Assembly (NCBI RefSeq): GCF_964355755.1
Contig: NC_092674.1
Location: forward strand, 1,431,001-1,495,000
Reading direction: 5' to 3'
DNA from: Antedon mediterranea
Taxonomy: Eukaryota > Echinodermata > Crinoidea > Comatulida > Antedonidae
Length of the DNA: 64,000 nt
A program made the translations under genes and the position numbers. The stretch's first letter is position 1; each line of letters opens with the position of its first letter. The notes under the pieces were generated by a model that saw only the letters and a list, made by a program, of their open reading frames with translations, was not told the origin of the DNA and made no database searches. Positions 11,752 through 22,338 of this stretch are shown here, piece by piece.

Positions 11752-11874
11752 AGCTCTGTCTACACTATCAAACTTTTTTGACAAAAAAAAGTTTGATGTG
11801 CCCAAATTTGGTAGTGATATGACATCACCATGTCCGTATATGGGCACATAAAGTTTGATAGTGTAGACAAGGCT
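11752..11874. mobile_element. Family-1 MITE copy, short form
   Basis: AGCTCTGTCTACACTATCAA to GATAGTGTAGACAAGGCT, flanked by TTA on both sides. The second half of the usual body is missing. Confidence 0.9.
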
Positions 11875-12161
11875 TTACAGTCATCTAAATATGAGGATGA
11901 GATATATTTCATTTTAACATTTTCATTAGAAATATAATCTTAAAACTAAATAGACACGAATACAAAACGTATACAAATTAAATCAATAACATCATAGCCG
12001 CACTTATCGACCGATAACAACTTATTACCAGAAAAAGAGAACTTTATTTTCAACAAATGGATAATATAAAAATACATCATTTACACACTATTCTAACCAT
12101 TATATAATTCATGACATTCTTCTGTCTATTGCCACTTTTATTAATTGAAACCGATTGAAAA

Positions 12162-13409
12162 CTATTGTGAATTGCTACGGCTCCGACTACTACAAGTTTG
12201 CCCGCTTGCACTTGAGTCACCGATTTCACTACTGCCTTTCGAGCTGTCGTCTTTGGATTTACTTATGTTTAATGGGTTGCTACAGCCTCTACACTTGCAG
12301 TCTTCACATCCTGCCTCTGCCATAAAACACGGACATCGCCGTCCCTGGCAAGTACTTGACGTCCCCCCTCCCGGTGACCAGGTTCCACAACGGCAACCCT
12401 GATGAATAACCAATTTTCTTCCTTCTCTCAATAGTTTAGCCCGTCGACCAGATATGATTAATTTCTTCTGCAGGTTCCTATTCGTTTTGGCGTAATTAAT
12501 GGCAGCTGATCGCATTGTTTTGTTATCCGTTATGGCCGATTCACTTTTCGTTCTGTATCCTCGAAAGTTTCTGAGTCTCCTTCCACGACCACGTTCTTTC
12601 TTGTTCATGAATTTGAGCGACCCTGCAGGAGCCGAGTGTCGTTTATATTTATTTTTACGAAATGATAAACCGTTTTGTTTGTTGTTATCTGATGATGGAA
12701 GTTGAGTTTTTTCAACGTCTTCACTACTGCACATATCATCTGACGTTGGCAATTGGTTCCCTGGTGTTGTGACGTCTTCTTGTGTCTTTGGCGAAGTGCC
12801 ACAATCATTCAAAACTGCTGAAGAACTCTGTTCTGTTTGTTGATTTGTTGTATTCGCAGCCTCTGAGTTTAATTTCACCTTTTTCTTTCGTCCTCTTTTC
12901 TTTGGAGTTAAAGTTGAAACACAATTTGATTTTGAGGATTGTAATAGAGCGATTATATCGAAATAAGACGCATTGCCAGTGTCCTCTGATCCATTGACAT
13001 TGATGGCCATTCCCTCGTACAAGAGCGCAAGGACGTTACTGGTTCCTCCGTTTGTGCCAACAAGATTTCTAGAGATGGGTGTGTCGGCAATATATTCGCA
13101 CATCTTTTTATAGCATAAGAGAAGAATTCGTAGCTGTTTCTTTTCAACAAATTGTGAGTAATCTGTACACCATCCACAGGCTGGTCGAAGTCTCTTTTTG
13201 CCTCCAATGCAACCTTGACATACATGATGTTGACATGTTGGATTCGAAGGTCCCATTGGTCCATTCAGTAGTTTTGTACAAACACAACACGACAAAGACT
13301 GACGTAAATACGGAAGCAAACGATACAGGTCGCCACCAGAATTTTCATTATTCAAGTCCGCATTTAAAATATAGCGACATGTTGTGATGTACAGACTTGT
13401 AGCGTCCAT
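12162..13409 (-). CDS. MSL2: MSL2 E3 ubiquitin ligase (male-specific lethal 2 homologue)
   Basis: A 415-residue single-exon protein. The N-terminus (LLPYLRQSLSCCVCTKLLNG) leads into a RING finger at about residues 41-81 with zinc ligands C-x2-C, TCQHHVC, C and CGWC, followed by DYSQFVEKKQLRILLLCYKK, which is typical of MSL2. A cysteine-rich CXC domain lies at about 338-381 (GCRCGTW, RRCPCF, CEDCKCRGC). The middle is low-complexity, with a basic KKRGRKKKVK stretch. MSL2 is the ubiquitin ligase of the MSL complex, which contains the H4K16 acetylase MOF; its CXC domain binds DNA. Human MSL2 is longer (577 aa), so the linker is shorter here. It is divergent from PCCB with 368 bp between start codons. 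Minus-strand AATAAA signals lie at 12137-12142 and 12043-12048, just past the stop. Confidence 0.93.
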   Translation of the reverse strand: MDATSLYITTCRYILNADLNNENSGGDLYRLLPYLRQSLSCCVCTKLLNGPMGPSNPTCQHHVCQGCIGGKKRLRPACGWCTDYSQFVEKKQLRILLLCYKKMCEYIADTPISRNLVGTNGGTSNVLALLYEGMAINVNGSEDTGNASYFDIIALLQSSKSNCVSTLTPKKRGRKKKVKLNSEAANTTNQQTEQSSSAVLNDCGTSPKTQEDVTTPGNQLPTSDDMCSSEDVEKTQLPSSDNNKQNGLSFRKNKYKRHSAPAGSLKFMNKKERGRGRRLRNFRGYRTKSESAITDNKTMRSAAINYAKTNRNLQKKLIISGRRAKLLREGRKLVIHQGCRCGTWSPGGGTSSTCQGRRCPCFMAEAGCEDCKCRGCSNPLNISKSKDDSSKGSSEIGDSSASGQTCSSRSRSNSQ

Positions 13410-13777
13410 GACAATAACTGTTATTAAGTAGTTGAAGTCATAAAACTATATAAATTGCGTTAATTTGACATTTTCCACTGCTTTCTGTGTCGTGTACGTC
13501 TTCGTAACTAACCGGAAGTTGGACTAATTTTTTTTACTGACTAGCGCCCTCTCTTACGAAAAGTTTACGTTGACATCATACTAGTCTTTAACAGAGTCGT
13601 AAATTGTATTTTAACAATGGTTTATAATGCTTTTAGTAATATCTGACCAACTGAACATTACTCAACTTAACTAATTGGTTAAAATCAATTAATCTTATTG
13701 TATTGTGACATTTTCATTTAAGCTTTATTAAGTACCCCGAGTTCTAATTTAATTTGACGGCTGGACACAATTTCAAG
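13410..13777. promoter_or_regulatory. Bidirectional promoter region between MSL2 and PCCB
   Basis: The 368 bp between the two divergent start codons must contain both 5' UTRs and both core promoters. I see no clear TATA box or named operator. The region is AT-rich with no repeat copy in it. The same head-to-head pair exists in human. Confidence 0.6.
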
Positions 13778-16700
13778 ATGGCTTCCATCATGTGGAGAGT
13801 TTCTCGGAGAGCTCTTACCCAAACAAATTTATTAAATAAAAATTTCAATAATTTGTCGGCACGATCATGTAGTCATCAGCTTTTGCAAGATGTAAAATCA
13901 AAGATTGAAAGAAAGAGACAACTTGCAAATGAAGGAGGAGGCCAACACCGAATTGATTCACAGCACAAAAAGGTAGGCCTCCCTCGCCTAGAGAGGCCTG
14001 GCCCTAGCCTAGGTAGGCTAGCTAGGCCAGGGAGGGTCAGGGAATTATGTTTCAATTCATCGGAGGACGCACACACGGAGAGGACGTTGACGTTGTGGTG
14101 GTAAAGTAGATAGTACCTGTACCTCCTAGTAGTACTAGTAGTGGACTAGTTTAGATGTAGCGTAGTAGTAGTATAGAAAGGTGCATGAAATTGTAGAGGA
14201 TGATGGGTGGCAGCTACAGACAATTGATGAATTAATTTATTGCATTTAGGATACTATTTTATTTATTTATAGGCCTAAATAATTATAATTATAGATAATA
14301 CTTAAAAGGCTTAGAGGGCCTAGATTAAAATAAATTATTATTAAATATTATTAATATTATTATTTTTATTATTAATCTTGGTAAAAAAAGATTTTTATTT
14401 TGAATAAATATTTGCCTCTTATTAGCCTAGGCTAGTTTACTTTTACCTTTAACTTTTTCAAAAATGCACGCAGTTTGGAAATGCATTATATTATAATGCT
14501 GTCATTATTATTAATATTATTTATTTTAAAGTGTTTAAATTTCACAGGGTAAGCTGACTGCAAGAGAACGAGTGAATTTGCTGATGGACCCTGGCAGCTT
14601 TGTTGAGTTTGATACATTTGTTGAACATCGGTGCACCGACTTTGGAATGGCTGAACCAAAAAACACAGCAAGTATCCAACAACTTAATAATATTAATCAA
14701 AGAAATAATAATCATTGCATATTATTTCTTTTACGAAACAATTTACGAAACACAACAAAATTAAATCTTTCAAAATAAATTTATTTTCTAGGCCATATTT
14801 TGTTCTCATATTACAACAAGGAAGAAACTTGAATGGATTTTGAACTAAACTATTTTGAACTAAACAAGTTTGTTGTTTATTTTTCAGTTTCCAGGCGATG
14901 GAGTTGTGACTGGGCATGGACATATCAATGGAAGAATTGCATTTGTGTTTAGCCAGGTAAGAAGAGCAGCTCAATCCAAGAGTACACCTTTTTCTTTCCC
15001 ATCCATCCATAAGACAAACATTTCCATCAAATAACTCATATTAATAAACAAAACAAAACAAAAGTAAAAGTCATTTTTGAGGTGAGAAAAAAGTTCATGC
15101 TTCAGACATGATATAAAATCAGGAGGGGTCACTATTAAGAATTTGATTAAGAATTTGAATAACATTGTAGAACTGTAACAAAAACATAACTGTTCCTTGT
15201 TCATAAAAGGATTTTACCGTTCATGGTGGTAGCCTGTCTAGTGCTAATGCCCAGAAGATTTGTAAAATAATGGACCAAGCAATGATGGTAGGGGCACCTG
15301 TTATTGGTCTGAATGATTCAGGGGGTGCAAGAATACAAGAGGGTGTAGAATCACTAGCTGGCTATGCTGATATATTCCAGGTAAGTTAACAGAGAGAGAC
15401 TCAATAAGTATTCTACATGGTAGCTGTATGGTAGCAAAAACATGTTTATTGTTTGGTGTGTTTTTCCCTTAGAGAAATGTGCTGAGTTCTGGAGTTATAC
15501 CACAGATTTCACTTATAATGGGCCCATGTGCAGGTAATATATTTATAGGAAAAATACAGTAATTTCTACAAACCAACACCCCATGATATAATATCTTCCT
15601 GTTGTCCTCAAATTTAGATCTTCTCTAAAAGTGGCAATACATTCTTCATAAGATATTATTTTTACTTTCATTTCAGGAGGTGCAGTGTACTCACCAGCAA
15701 TAACAGATTTTGTTTTTATGGTTCAGGTAAAATAAACATATTATTATAATAGTAAATTTTATATTTCTTTTATCACATAGTTTATAAGTTAATGTCTTTT
15801 TATTTTCTCTAGGATACCTCATACTTAGTTTATAAGTTAATCTCTTTTTATTTTCTCTAGGATACCTCATACTTAGTTTATAAGTTAATGTCTTTTTATT
15901 TTCTCTAGGATACCTCATACTTAGTTTATAAGTTAATGTCTTTTTATTTTCTCTAGGATACCTCATACTTAGTTTATAAGTTAATGTCTTTTTATTTTCT
16001 CTAGGATACCTCATACTTAGTTTATAAGTTAATCTCTTTTTATTTTCTCTAGGATACCTCATACTTAGTTTATAAGTTAATGTCTTTTTATTTTCTCTAG
16101 GATACCTCATACTTAGTTTATAAGTTAATGTCTTTTTATTTTCTCTAGGATACCTCATACTTAGTTTATAAGTTAATGTCTTTTTATTTTCTCTAGGATA
16201 CCTCATACTTAGTTTATAAGTTAATGTCTTTTTATTTTCTCTAGGATACCTCATACTTAGTTTATAAGTTAATGTTTTTTTATTTTCTCTAGGATACCTC
16301 ATACTTAGTTTATAAGGGTCTGTTTCTGCTGAAAAAATCAAAATAATCGATTTTTTCCAGTCACCGCAAACCACAAAAATAATCGCGTTGCAATTGAAAA
16401 TTGCTACGACTTTAATCGGTTATTCAGGTAATCGGTTTTTAAAATCACGTCATCATTCCCCCACAGCGCAGTTCAAGTTATGAAAGGCCGATGAGAGTTG
16501 GTTTGTTTACATCCTATCGCTGCCTAAAACTCTCACATGTAGGATTAAAAATTACTCTTACCTAAAGCTATATTATTTGTAAAATAAACATCTAGGCCTA
16601 CTACCGTACCACATACAACAGAATAATGATGTTATATTAATAAGGACACGTCGGCGAAAAAAGTACGTTTCGCCGTTCGTTGGTTCTACCTTCGGCCTAT

Positions 16701-19700
16701 ATAGGCTATATATTTCTACCGAAACAAGTCAACAGACAACAGGCCTAAACAATGTAAAACATCGTTAGCCTGGACTGGTGGTATGTAACGGGTGTACTTG
16801 TAACACAGAATCCTGGAGTCTCTCGGTATAATTCACCCCACAAAATAATAAAAATCAAATGTTTAACATTAATTGATTGTTATTCGGTCTACATCGCGAT
16901 CGTGGTTTTGCTGATCGTCGTCGATATCGCGCAAATAAACAGCATGCTTTGTGAAGTGAAGTTTGTCATACTCTAAAGGTCAAAGTGAGGTCAATAATCG
17001 CTATTTGTGTTGCAGCTCAAAACTGCTCCGCAATAATCGGTTAAAACAAGAAATAATCGATTAAAACACGCAATGGATTGAGTGTTTTTAATCGGTTATT
17101 TTTAATCGGTTATTTTATTTTGCGCCGTTTCTGCTGCCCAAAAATAATCAATTAAAAAAATAAACGGTTAATAATCGATTATTTCTGCTCAGCAGAAACA
17201 GGCCCTAAGTTAATGTTTTTTTATTTTCTCTAGGATACCTCATACTTAGTTTATAAGTTAATCTCTTTTTATTTTCTCTAGGATACCTCATACTTATTCA
17301 TAACAGGACCAGATGTCGTAAAGGTTTGTTTGCCGTATTTATAATGTTGACAGTTTTAATTAGATAAAATGTAGTTATTTTTACATTATAAATAAGTGTA
17401 TATGGTATAATTCCAATAACAGTATGCATTACAGTAATTAATCTTATTAATTATTATATATTTCAAAGGCTGTGAACAATGAAGATGTTACATTTGAAGA
17501 TTTAGGTGGAGCCACAGCGCATACAAAAAAATCTGGTAATTTTTCACTTTCACTGAATTACAACAATGAATAATTGTTACAATATATTTTTAAGATTGAA
17601 TAACCGTTATATTAATAAAAATTATTAAAATTGCAATAATGAGATGAATAAATGATTATACAATTCTATTGGTTGTTCCTACAGGCTGTGCACATGGTGC
17701 TTTTTCTAATGACATAGAGGCATTACAACATTTAAGAGACTTCTTTAATTATTTACCTCTGAGTAACAAAGATGAAGCACCTATACAGCAGTCTGATGAT
17801 TCTCCGTAAGTAATCATGCTGGATACAAGTTCTTCTTTTAATTTAGATTAATTCGTTCAGATAATTAGTTTCATACATGAAAGAATTTTATGTTGACAGA
17901 TTCTTTACAAGTTAATATTTCAATTTTCTTACTATTTTTTTAAAGAGATCGCTTAGTACCAGTATTAAACACAGTAGTACCGTTGGAGTCAAACAAGCCA
18001 TATGATATAATGGATGTTGTCCTTGCAGTAAGTACAATTCAAAAGTTGTGCCTTTAAAATGACTATAAACATTATTTAATATTGTTTTTCTTCTAAATTA
18101 TCAAGTGTCTTTATAATGAGAATATTTTCGGAAAAACTGAATTTTACGTAGTTTTGCGACATTTTTTTCTAGACTGTAGATGATCGCAAGTTCTTCCAGA
18201 TTATGCCAGATTATGCAAAAAATATTGTAGTTGGCTTTGCAAGAATGAACGGAAGAACAGTTGGCATTGTGGGTAATCAGCCTAAAGTTGCATCAGGTGA
18301 TTATTGGCTCAAATAATTACCATTTGTGAAGTCAGAATTGACATTTGATTTGAAATTTTGCCTCAAAGTATTGTGTTGTTAGCTACCTGTAGTAGAGTAT
18401 CTATAGCGTAAACATCCTCTATATTACATATTGAAATAATGGTAGTTCCTCTGTTGACCATTTTAGTGACTAGTTGTAGTTTCTTGATTTTCTAGGTTGT
18501 CTTGATATAAGTGCATCTGTGAAGGGTGCAAGATTTGTTCGTTTTTGTGATTCATTCAATATCCCCATCATCACATTTGTAGATGTACCTGGATTTTTAC
18601 CAGGTAAGTTTTAATATTGAGTGAAATTTAATTTATTGATTATACTATACAGTTCCCAAATATTTTTTACTAAATGTTGCTTTATTACACATTTAAGCAA
18701 ATGATATTATAGTTTAAATTACTAAAATATGTATTAAGTATGTACTTTTTTTCTGTTCCATAAGGTACAAGCCAGGAACATGGCGGGATAATCCGTCATG
18801 GAGCCAAGTTACTCTATGCCTATGCCGAGGCCACTGTACCCAAGCTGACTGTGATTACCAGGAAAGCATATGGAGGAGCCTATGACGTCATGAGCTCAAA
18901 ACATTTACGAGGGGACATAAATTATGCATGGCCTACTGCAGAGGTAGCAGTCATGGGGGCTCAGGCAAGTCTTGCACTTAAAGGGATACACGAATGTGGC
19001 CAAAAAAAAACGTTCTTGACACTACTAATGAGGCTAAAGAAAAGATGAACAAATTTACATTTAGAATATTGTCATTTGCAGGGTGCTGTTAAAATTATCT
19101 TTAGAGGAGATGATAATGTTGCAGAGGCTGAACAAGAATATATAGAGAAGTTTGCAAACCCTTTCCCAGCAGCTTCTAAAGGTAAGGTAGTGCTGGTGCA
19201 GTTGAGTCTATTGGATGGAAAACAAACTATAGTGATAGAGGGGGTGTTCATATTGTTGGGTGGTACATTTTATTGTATAGGATTGTATTGATAGACAGGG
19301 TTGTATTGTAAATAAGAGGTAATACTGACAAATATGATCTCAGTTTAGAATATAGTATAGCTAATATATATTAGATAGAAAAAAGGCTATAATGGTAGAG
19401 GTACATTGATATGAAGAGGCGCTATTTATAGAAATAACCTCTGCTGATAAAATATATTGGATAAGCTATTTTATAAACAGAGCTACGTTGAATTGTAACA
19501 AAAATATGTTCTATTTTTTTACTGTTATGGTCTCGGTTCTCTGTATGCAATCACTGATATTGGGGGGTTACGATTTCTTAAGTTTTCTTTAAATTTTGAT
19601 ATTACCTTCCAACACAATTGCCATCTATAATTCTTGTTTTATTTTTTTCAGGTTTTGTTGATGACATCATTGAACCAAGTACGACCAGGAAACGACTTTG

Positions 19701-19773
19701 CCGAGACTTGGATTTACTTTCTACAAAACAACTTAGCAATCCATGGAAAAAACATGGAAATATACCACTCTGA
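13778..19773 (+). CDS. PCCB: Propionyl-CoA carboxylase beta chain, mitochondrial
   Basis: Carboxyltransferase subunit that converts propionyl-CoA to D-methylmalonyl-CoA in the mitochondrial matrix with the biotinylated alpha chain. Fifteen exons: 13778-13972, 14548-14667, 14888-14956, 15210-15380, 15473-15533, 15677-15726, 17282-17323, 17469-17535, 17685-17805, 17946-18027, 18173-18296, 18496-18603, 18765-18964, 19082-19181, 19652-19773. They give 543 aa (human about 539). The start [17 protein letters not shown] looks like a mitochondrial presequence. Family marks include [86 protein letters not shown] and the C-terminal [10 protein letters not shown]. Introns 2 and 13 start with GCAAGT rather than GT. 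Intron 6 is swollen by a 48-bp splice-site repeat and an inserted element. An upstream in-frame TTG at 13754 was not used as start. Confidence 0.95.
14668..14887 (+). other. PCCB intron 2, inferred GC-AG type
   Basis: Exon 2 must end in phase 0 to join exon 3, which reads TTT CCA GGC (FPGDGVVTG). Only a donor at GCAAGT (14668) does this and restores the family length (KN-T-FPGD against human KNKFPGD). The nearest GT (14672) leaves an extra base and fits only if a second acceptor, 14894, were used, which loses FPG. Confidence 0.75.
15778..17296 (+). repeat. 48-bp tandem array duplicating the exon 7 splice acceptor
   Basis: Each 48-bp unit has TTAGTTTATAAGTTAATG, then TCTTTTTATTTTCTCTAG, then GATACCTCATACTTA. 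The pyrimidine tract plus AG, and the 15 bases after it, are the real 3' splice site and the start of PCCB exon 7. AG ends fall at 15812, 15860, 15908, 15956, 16004, 16052, 16100, 16148, 16196, 16244, 16292, 17233 and the true 17281. The jump between 16292 and 17233 is a nested insertion. Units vary at one or two bases (GTC, CTC, GTT). Read in the exon frame, a unit ends in TAG. Confidence 0.95.
16316..17205. mobile_element. 890-bp inverted-repeat DNA transposon with TAA target duplication
   Basis: The left end is GGGTCTGTTTCTGCTG; the right end is its near-perfect reverse complement (CAGCAGAAACAGGCCC). Both sides are flanked by TAA (16313-16315 and 17206-17208). The spacing between repeat acceptors around it is 941 bp, which equals 48 + 890 + 3, so the insertion and a 3-bp duplication are exact. 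No open frame of note, so non-autonomous. The inside is rich in AATCGGTTA/AATAATCGATT words. A TWA target duplication suggests the PIF/Harbinger superfamily. Confidence 0.85.
18965..19081 (+). other. PCCB intron 13, GC-AG type
   Basis: The exon ends GTC ATG GGG GCT CAG and the intron begins GCAAGT, a perfect match to the known GC-AG donor consensus CAG|GCAAGT. Joined to 19082 it reads [13 protein letters not shown], matching the family (AVMGAKGAVEIIF). No GT donor nearby keeps the frame. Confidence 0.85.
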
Positions 19774-20035
19774 ATCGGTTACTATTATTTATTTATTTAA
19801 GATAAAGGCATTATGGAACCAGAGAGCAACTCCTGGGGCTGGTGTACAAAACCTCTGTATATTATATTGTTGGTTTGCATCAAAATTAAAAATGAATCTA
19901 TAACTTATCTCGTACTGAGACTTATTTAAAATTGTCAGGGAAATTGTGGTATATTTGGAACTTGCTTTTGATTTTACATCATCTTTTCATATAAAACAGT
20001 AATAGTTTTTACATTATATTAAGCAGCAGCAATCA

Positions 20036-20098
20036 CAAGCGATAGTCGACTGGTTGAATTACTTGCGTTGCGTGCTAGTGAGAATCAGGTTTTAGCAG
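20036..20098. mobile_element. Family-2 MITE fragment, right part
   Basis: AATCACAAGCGATAG, GAATTACTTGCGTTGCGTGC and TAGTGAGAATCAGGTT follow the family-2 right half. Confidence 0.6.
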
Positions 20099-20211
20099 TC
20101 TTGTCCTATCAAATATAATTCATCAGTAGCCTAGAGGCTAAGCTAAGCTGGTTATAATTACAATTACAGTATGTGCTTGTTTTAAATATGGGCAAATCAA
20201 TCTTGGAGTAA

Positions 20212-20367
20212 AGCTCTGTCTACACTATCAAACTAGTTTGACAAAAAAAATGTGTTCTGCCCAAATATGGTAGTGATATGCTGAAATATATGTTAGTAAT
20301 ATGACATCTTCATAATTATTCATATATGGGCGCATTACGTTTTTTTTTGTCGTAAAGTTTAATAGCT
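20212..20367. mobile_element. Family-1 MITE copy
   Basis: AGCTCTGTCTACACTATCAA at the left after TAA; the right end is shortened to AAAGTTTAATAGCT before TTA. Confidence 0.85.
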
Positions 20368-21372
20368 TTAGACCTGTCTTGTATTTTGTTAAGTGAGTTA
20401 CTGGGAATATTTAATCATGGCGATATGATGGAACTCAACAAAATAGTAAAATAAAGATATATTGTTTATATACAAAGTTTTAAAATATAATGTATCCTTT
20501 TTATTGTGCATGTGGTATTATATTTATATAAAATATTGCTTTACATTTAACCAACGGCTTAACGATCCGATTGAAGGACGAGTGAGTATCTACACTGACC
20601 CCGGATTCTGTCCGTTTACGGCTCTTTAAACATTTGTTCACGATATTTTATCCGGAATCTTGACTCCATGTGAACACATGGTAAGCCGCTTATGTCACGT
20701 CATGTTTATCTTTTGTATGGTATATTCTGTGGTAGGCCTACTGTTTTTATTTCTTCATCCAATGACAGAGCAATTACCAATGTGATTATTACAACATGTT
20801 TTCAATCATTGCTATCATTGACTGACGATAAAGGTTTACATCTTTGGTATTCGAAGGAACAAAAATAAGTACAAATGCGATTATGACGTAATTATTGTCC
20901 AGAATCGATCGGTATTGATTTATCAAACCGTCCCTGAAATGTAATTCATGTTTTAAATTTCAATCTATAATTGGACTACTGTACGTGATTGAATTTAGAT
21001 TACTAAAGACTTGTATTGAAGCTATTTCATGGCGATTGGAAACAGTTCCGTTAATTGGTACTCTTAATAAAGGGTTTTATCATTACTTATTGTATTCATC
21101 CATACTTGACGATAATTTGATTAAAGCCTATTGGACGAATTGTCTCATTAAAACACACATCCCGGCTTGTTTTCTACAGTGCGTGTCTGGCCGTCAAGAC
21201 AACAGTTGATAACTTTGCGGAATGTTTATATAGACGGCAATATAATTCATAGAACTCAATGATAATGTTTGTATATCAATAATAAGAATATCAACTGAAG
21301 TAGTGCGTTTATAACGCAGTCTGTGTTTGACTACAGAGTCTATAAAAGTTGAGTTTTCATTCAAGATTACAG

Positions 21373-21585
21373 GTAAGAAAATTAATTATCTTTCTTGCTT
21401 TAATTTTCATTTTTTCATTTCATTTCTTTGTTCTAATTCAAAATAACATTAAAAAACAGTACAGGAATGAATTCAGGTTAGCAAAAAAAGTAACCAATAG
21501 TCAAACTTATCAGGTATTACAGTAAGAATATGCATTGTGAATAATAATATCATTTTTCTAAATTGTTTTCCGTTTTAAATCGCAG
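21373..21585 (+). other. Probable 5' UTR intron of the first WYxQY paralogue
   Basis: TTACAG|GTAAGA at 21373 is a good donor, and the sequence ending CGCAG at 21585 a good acceptor. The coding ATG follows only 16 bases later. The second paralogue also has an acceptor (TTCCAG, 23505) a few bases before its ATG, so the split leader is shared. Confidence 0.6.
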
Positions 21586-21600
21586 GTAAAATATGTAGCA

Positions 21601-22338
21601 ATGGGCACACGAAATAACCTGAAAATACCACCCTGGTACCAACAATATATTGAAGTCCGACGACATGAAATAGAGTGTTTCCGGGCAGCGAAGACGCTTC
21701 GAGATCGGTTGATATCCAATGAGCAGCGGTTCCTTGATTATGCTTCGAACCGATACATGCAGCGCCGTATGGCAGGGCGATCGGTAGTTCAACCACAAGC
21801 TGAAACGTTACGAACAAACTTAAAGCAATTGACGTTGAAGGGAACAGATAAGTTAAGAACAAGACGAGGCAGGTTGGTACAATCATATCCAATACAATCA
21901 AGGAATAAGAAGTTTACTGACAACGGTTTAAAGTATCCATCATTTTTATTTGAAGACACTATGTTGAAAAAAGATCGTTTGAAGGAACTTCCTCCTCTTG
22001 AACCACCAGCTGCACGTCCCCATGAGGAGGACTGTGCACCACCGCCACCACCACGTACGTTCTCGCAAACAGTAGTACAATCACCAACACGCGCGCGCTC
22101 GTCAGCCGTCGTACCCGATTTGGTGGTGAACGTTCCAGCACATTCGTGCGCGCAAATAGATCTAGACATTACTGTGCACGTTGCGGATCAAAACCCTTCC
22201 AATACGGATTCCTTCACCAATGTTGAAATGAATAAGAATTACGAAAAGCGAAGCAAACGAAAAGAAAAACTGAAGAAAACTCTAAAGAAAAAACACAGAG
22301 AGACAAATCTTGACAATATAACGAAAATCATGAAATAA
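21601..22338 (+). CDS. Unrecognised basic protein, tandem paralogue A (WYxQY family)
   Basis: A 245-residue single coding exon. I do not recognise the family. The N-terminal 60 residues (IPPWYQQYIEVRR, then KTLRDRLISNEQRF and RRMAGR) look helical and align without gaps to the downstream paralogue at 23512. A proline-rich stretch (LKELPPLEPPAARP and a run of six prolines) sits at about 135-150. The C-terminus is strongly basic (KRSKRKEKLKKTLKKKHRE). There is no signal peptide or membrane segment, so it is probably cytosolic, nuclear or axonemal; this is a guess from composition only. The start is the first ATG after a good acceptor. AATAAA at 22334-22339 overlaps the stop codon. Confidence 0.72.
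   Translation: MGTRNNLKIPPWYQQYIEVRRHEIECFRAAKTLRDRLISNEQRFLDYASNRYMQRRMAGRSVVQPQAETLRTNLKQLTLKGTDKLRTRRGRLVQSYPIQSRNKKFTDNGLKYPSFLFEDTMLKKDRLKELPPLEPPAARPHEEDCAPPPPPRTFSQTVVQSPTRARSSAVVPDLVVNVPAHSCAQIDLDITVHVADQNPSNTDSFTNVEMNKNYEKRSKRKEKLKKTLKKKHRETNLDNITKIMK

Larger units (their letters stand above)
9734..12161. other. Intergenic region between GPCR and MSL2
   Basis: Holds a 20-bp minisatellite, a possible LINE fragment, one decayed and one complete family-2 MITE and two family-1 MITEs. No gene recognised. Confidence 0.6.
19774..21372. other. PCCB 3' region and leader of paralogue A
   Basis: Contains a family-2 fragment (20036-20098), a family-1 MITE and, near the end, the likely first non-coding exon of paralogue A. 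A candidate PCCB AATAAA lies at 20450-20455. No other gene seen. Confidence 0.5.

Noticed and set aside
15691-16374. 227-residue minus-strand frame with repeated [16 protein letters not shown] units
   Set aside because: By-product of the 48-bp array (16 codons). It is antisense to PCCB and has no independent support.
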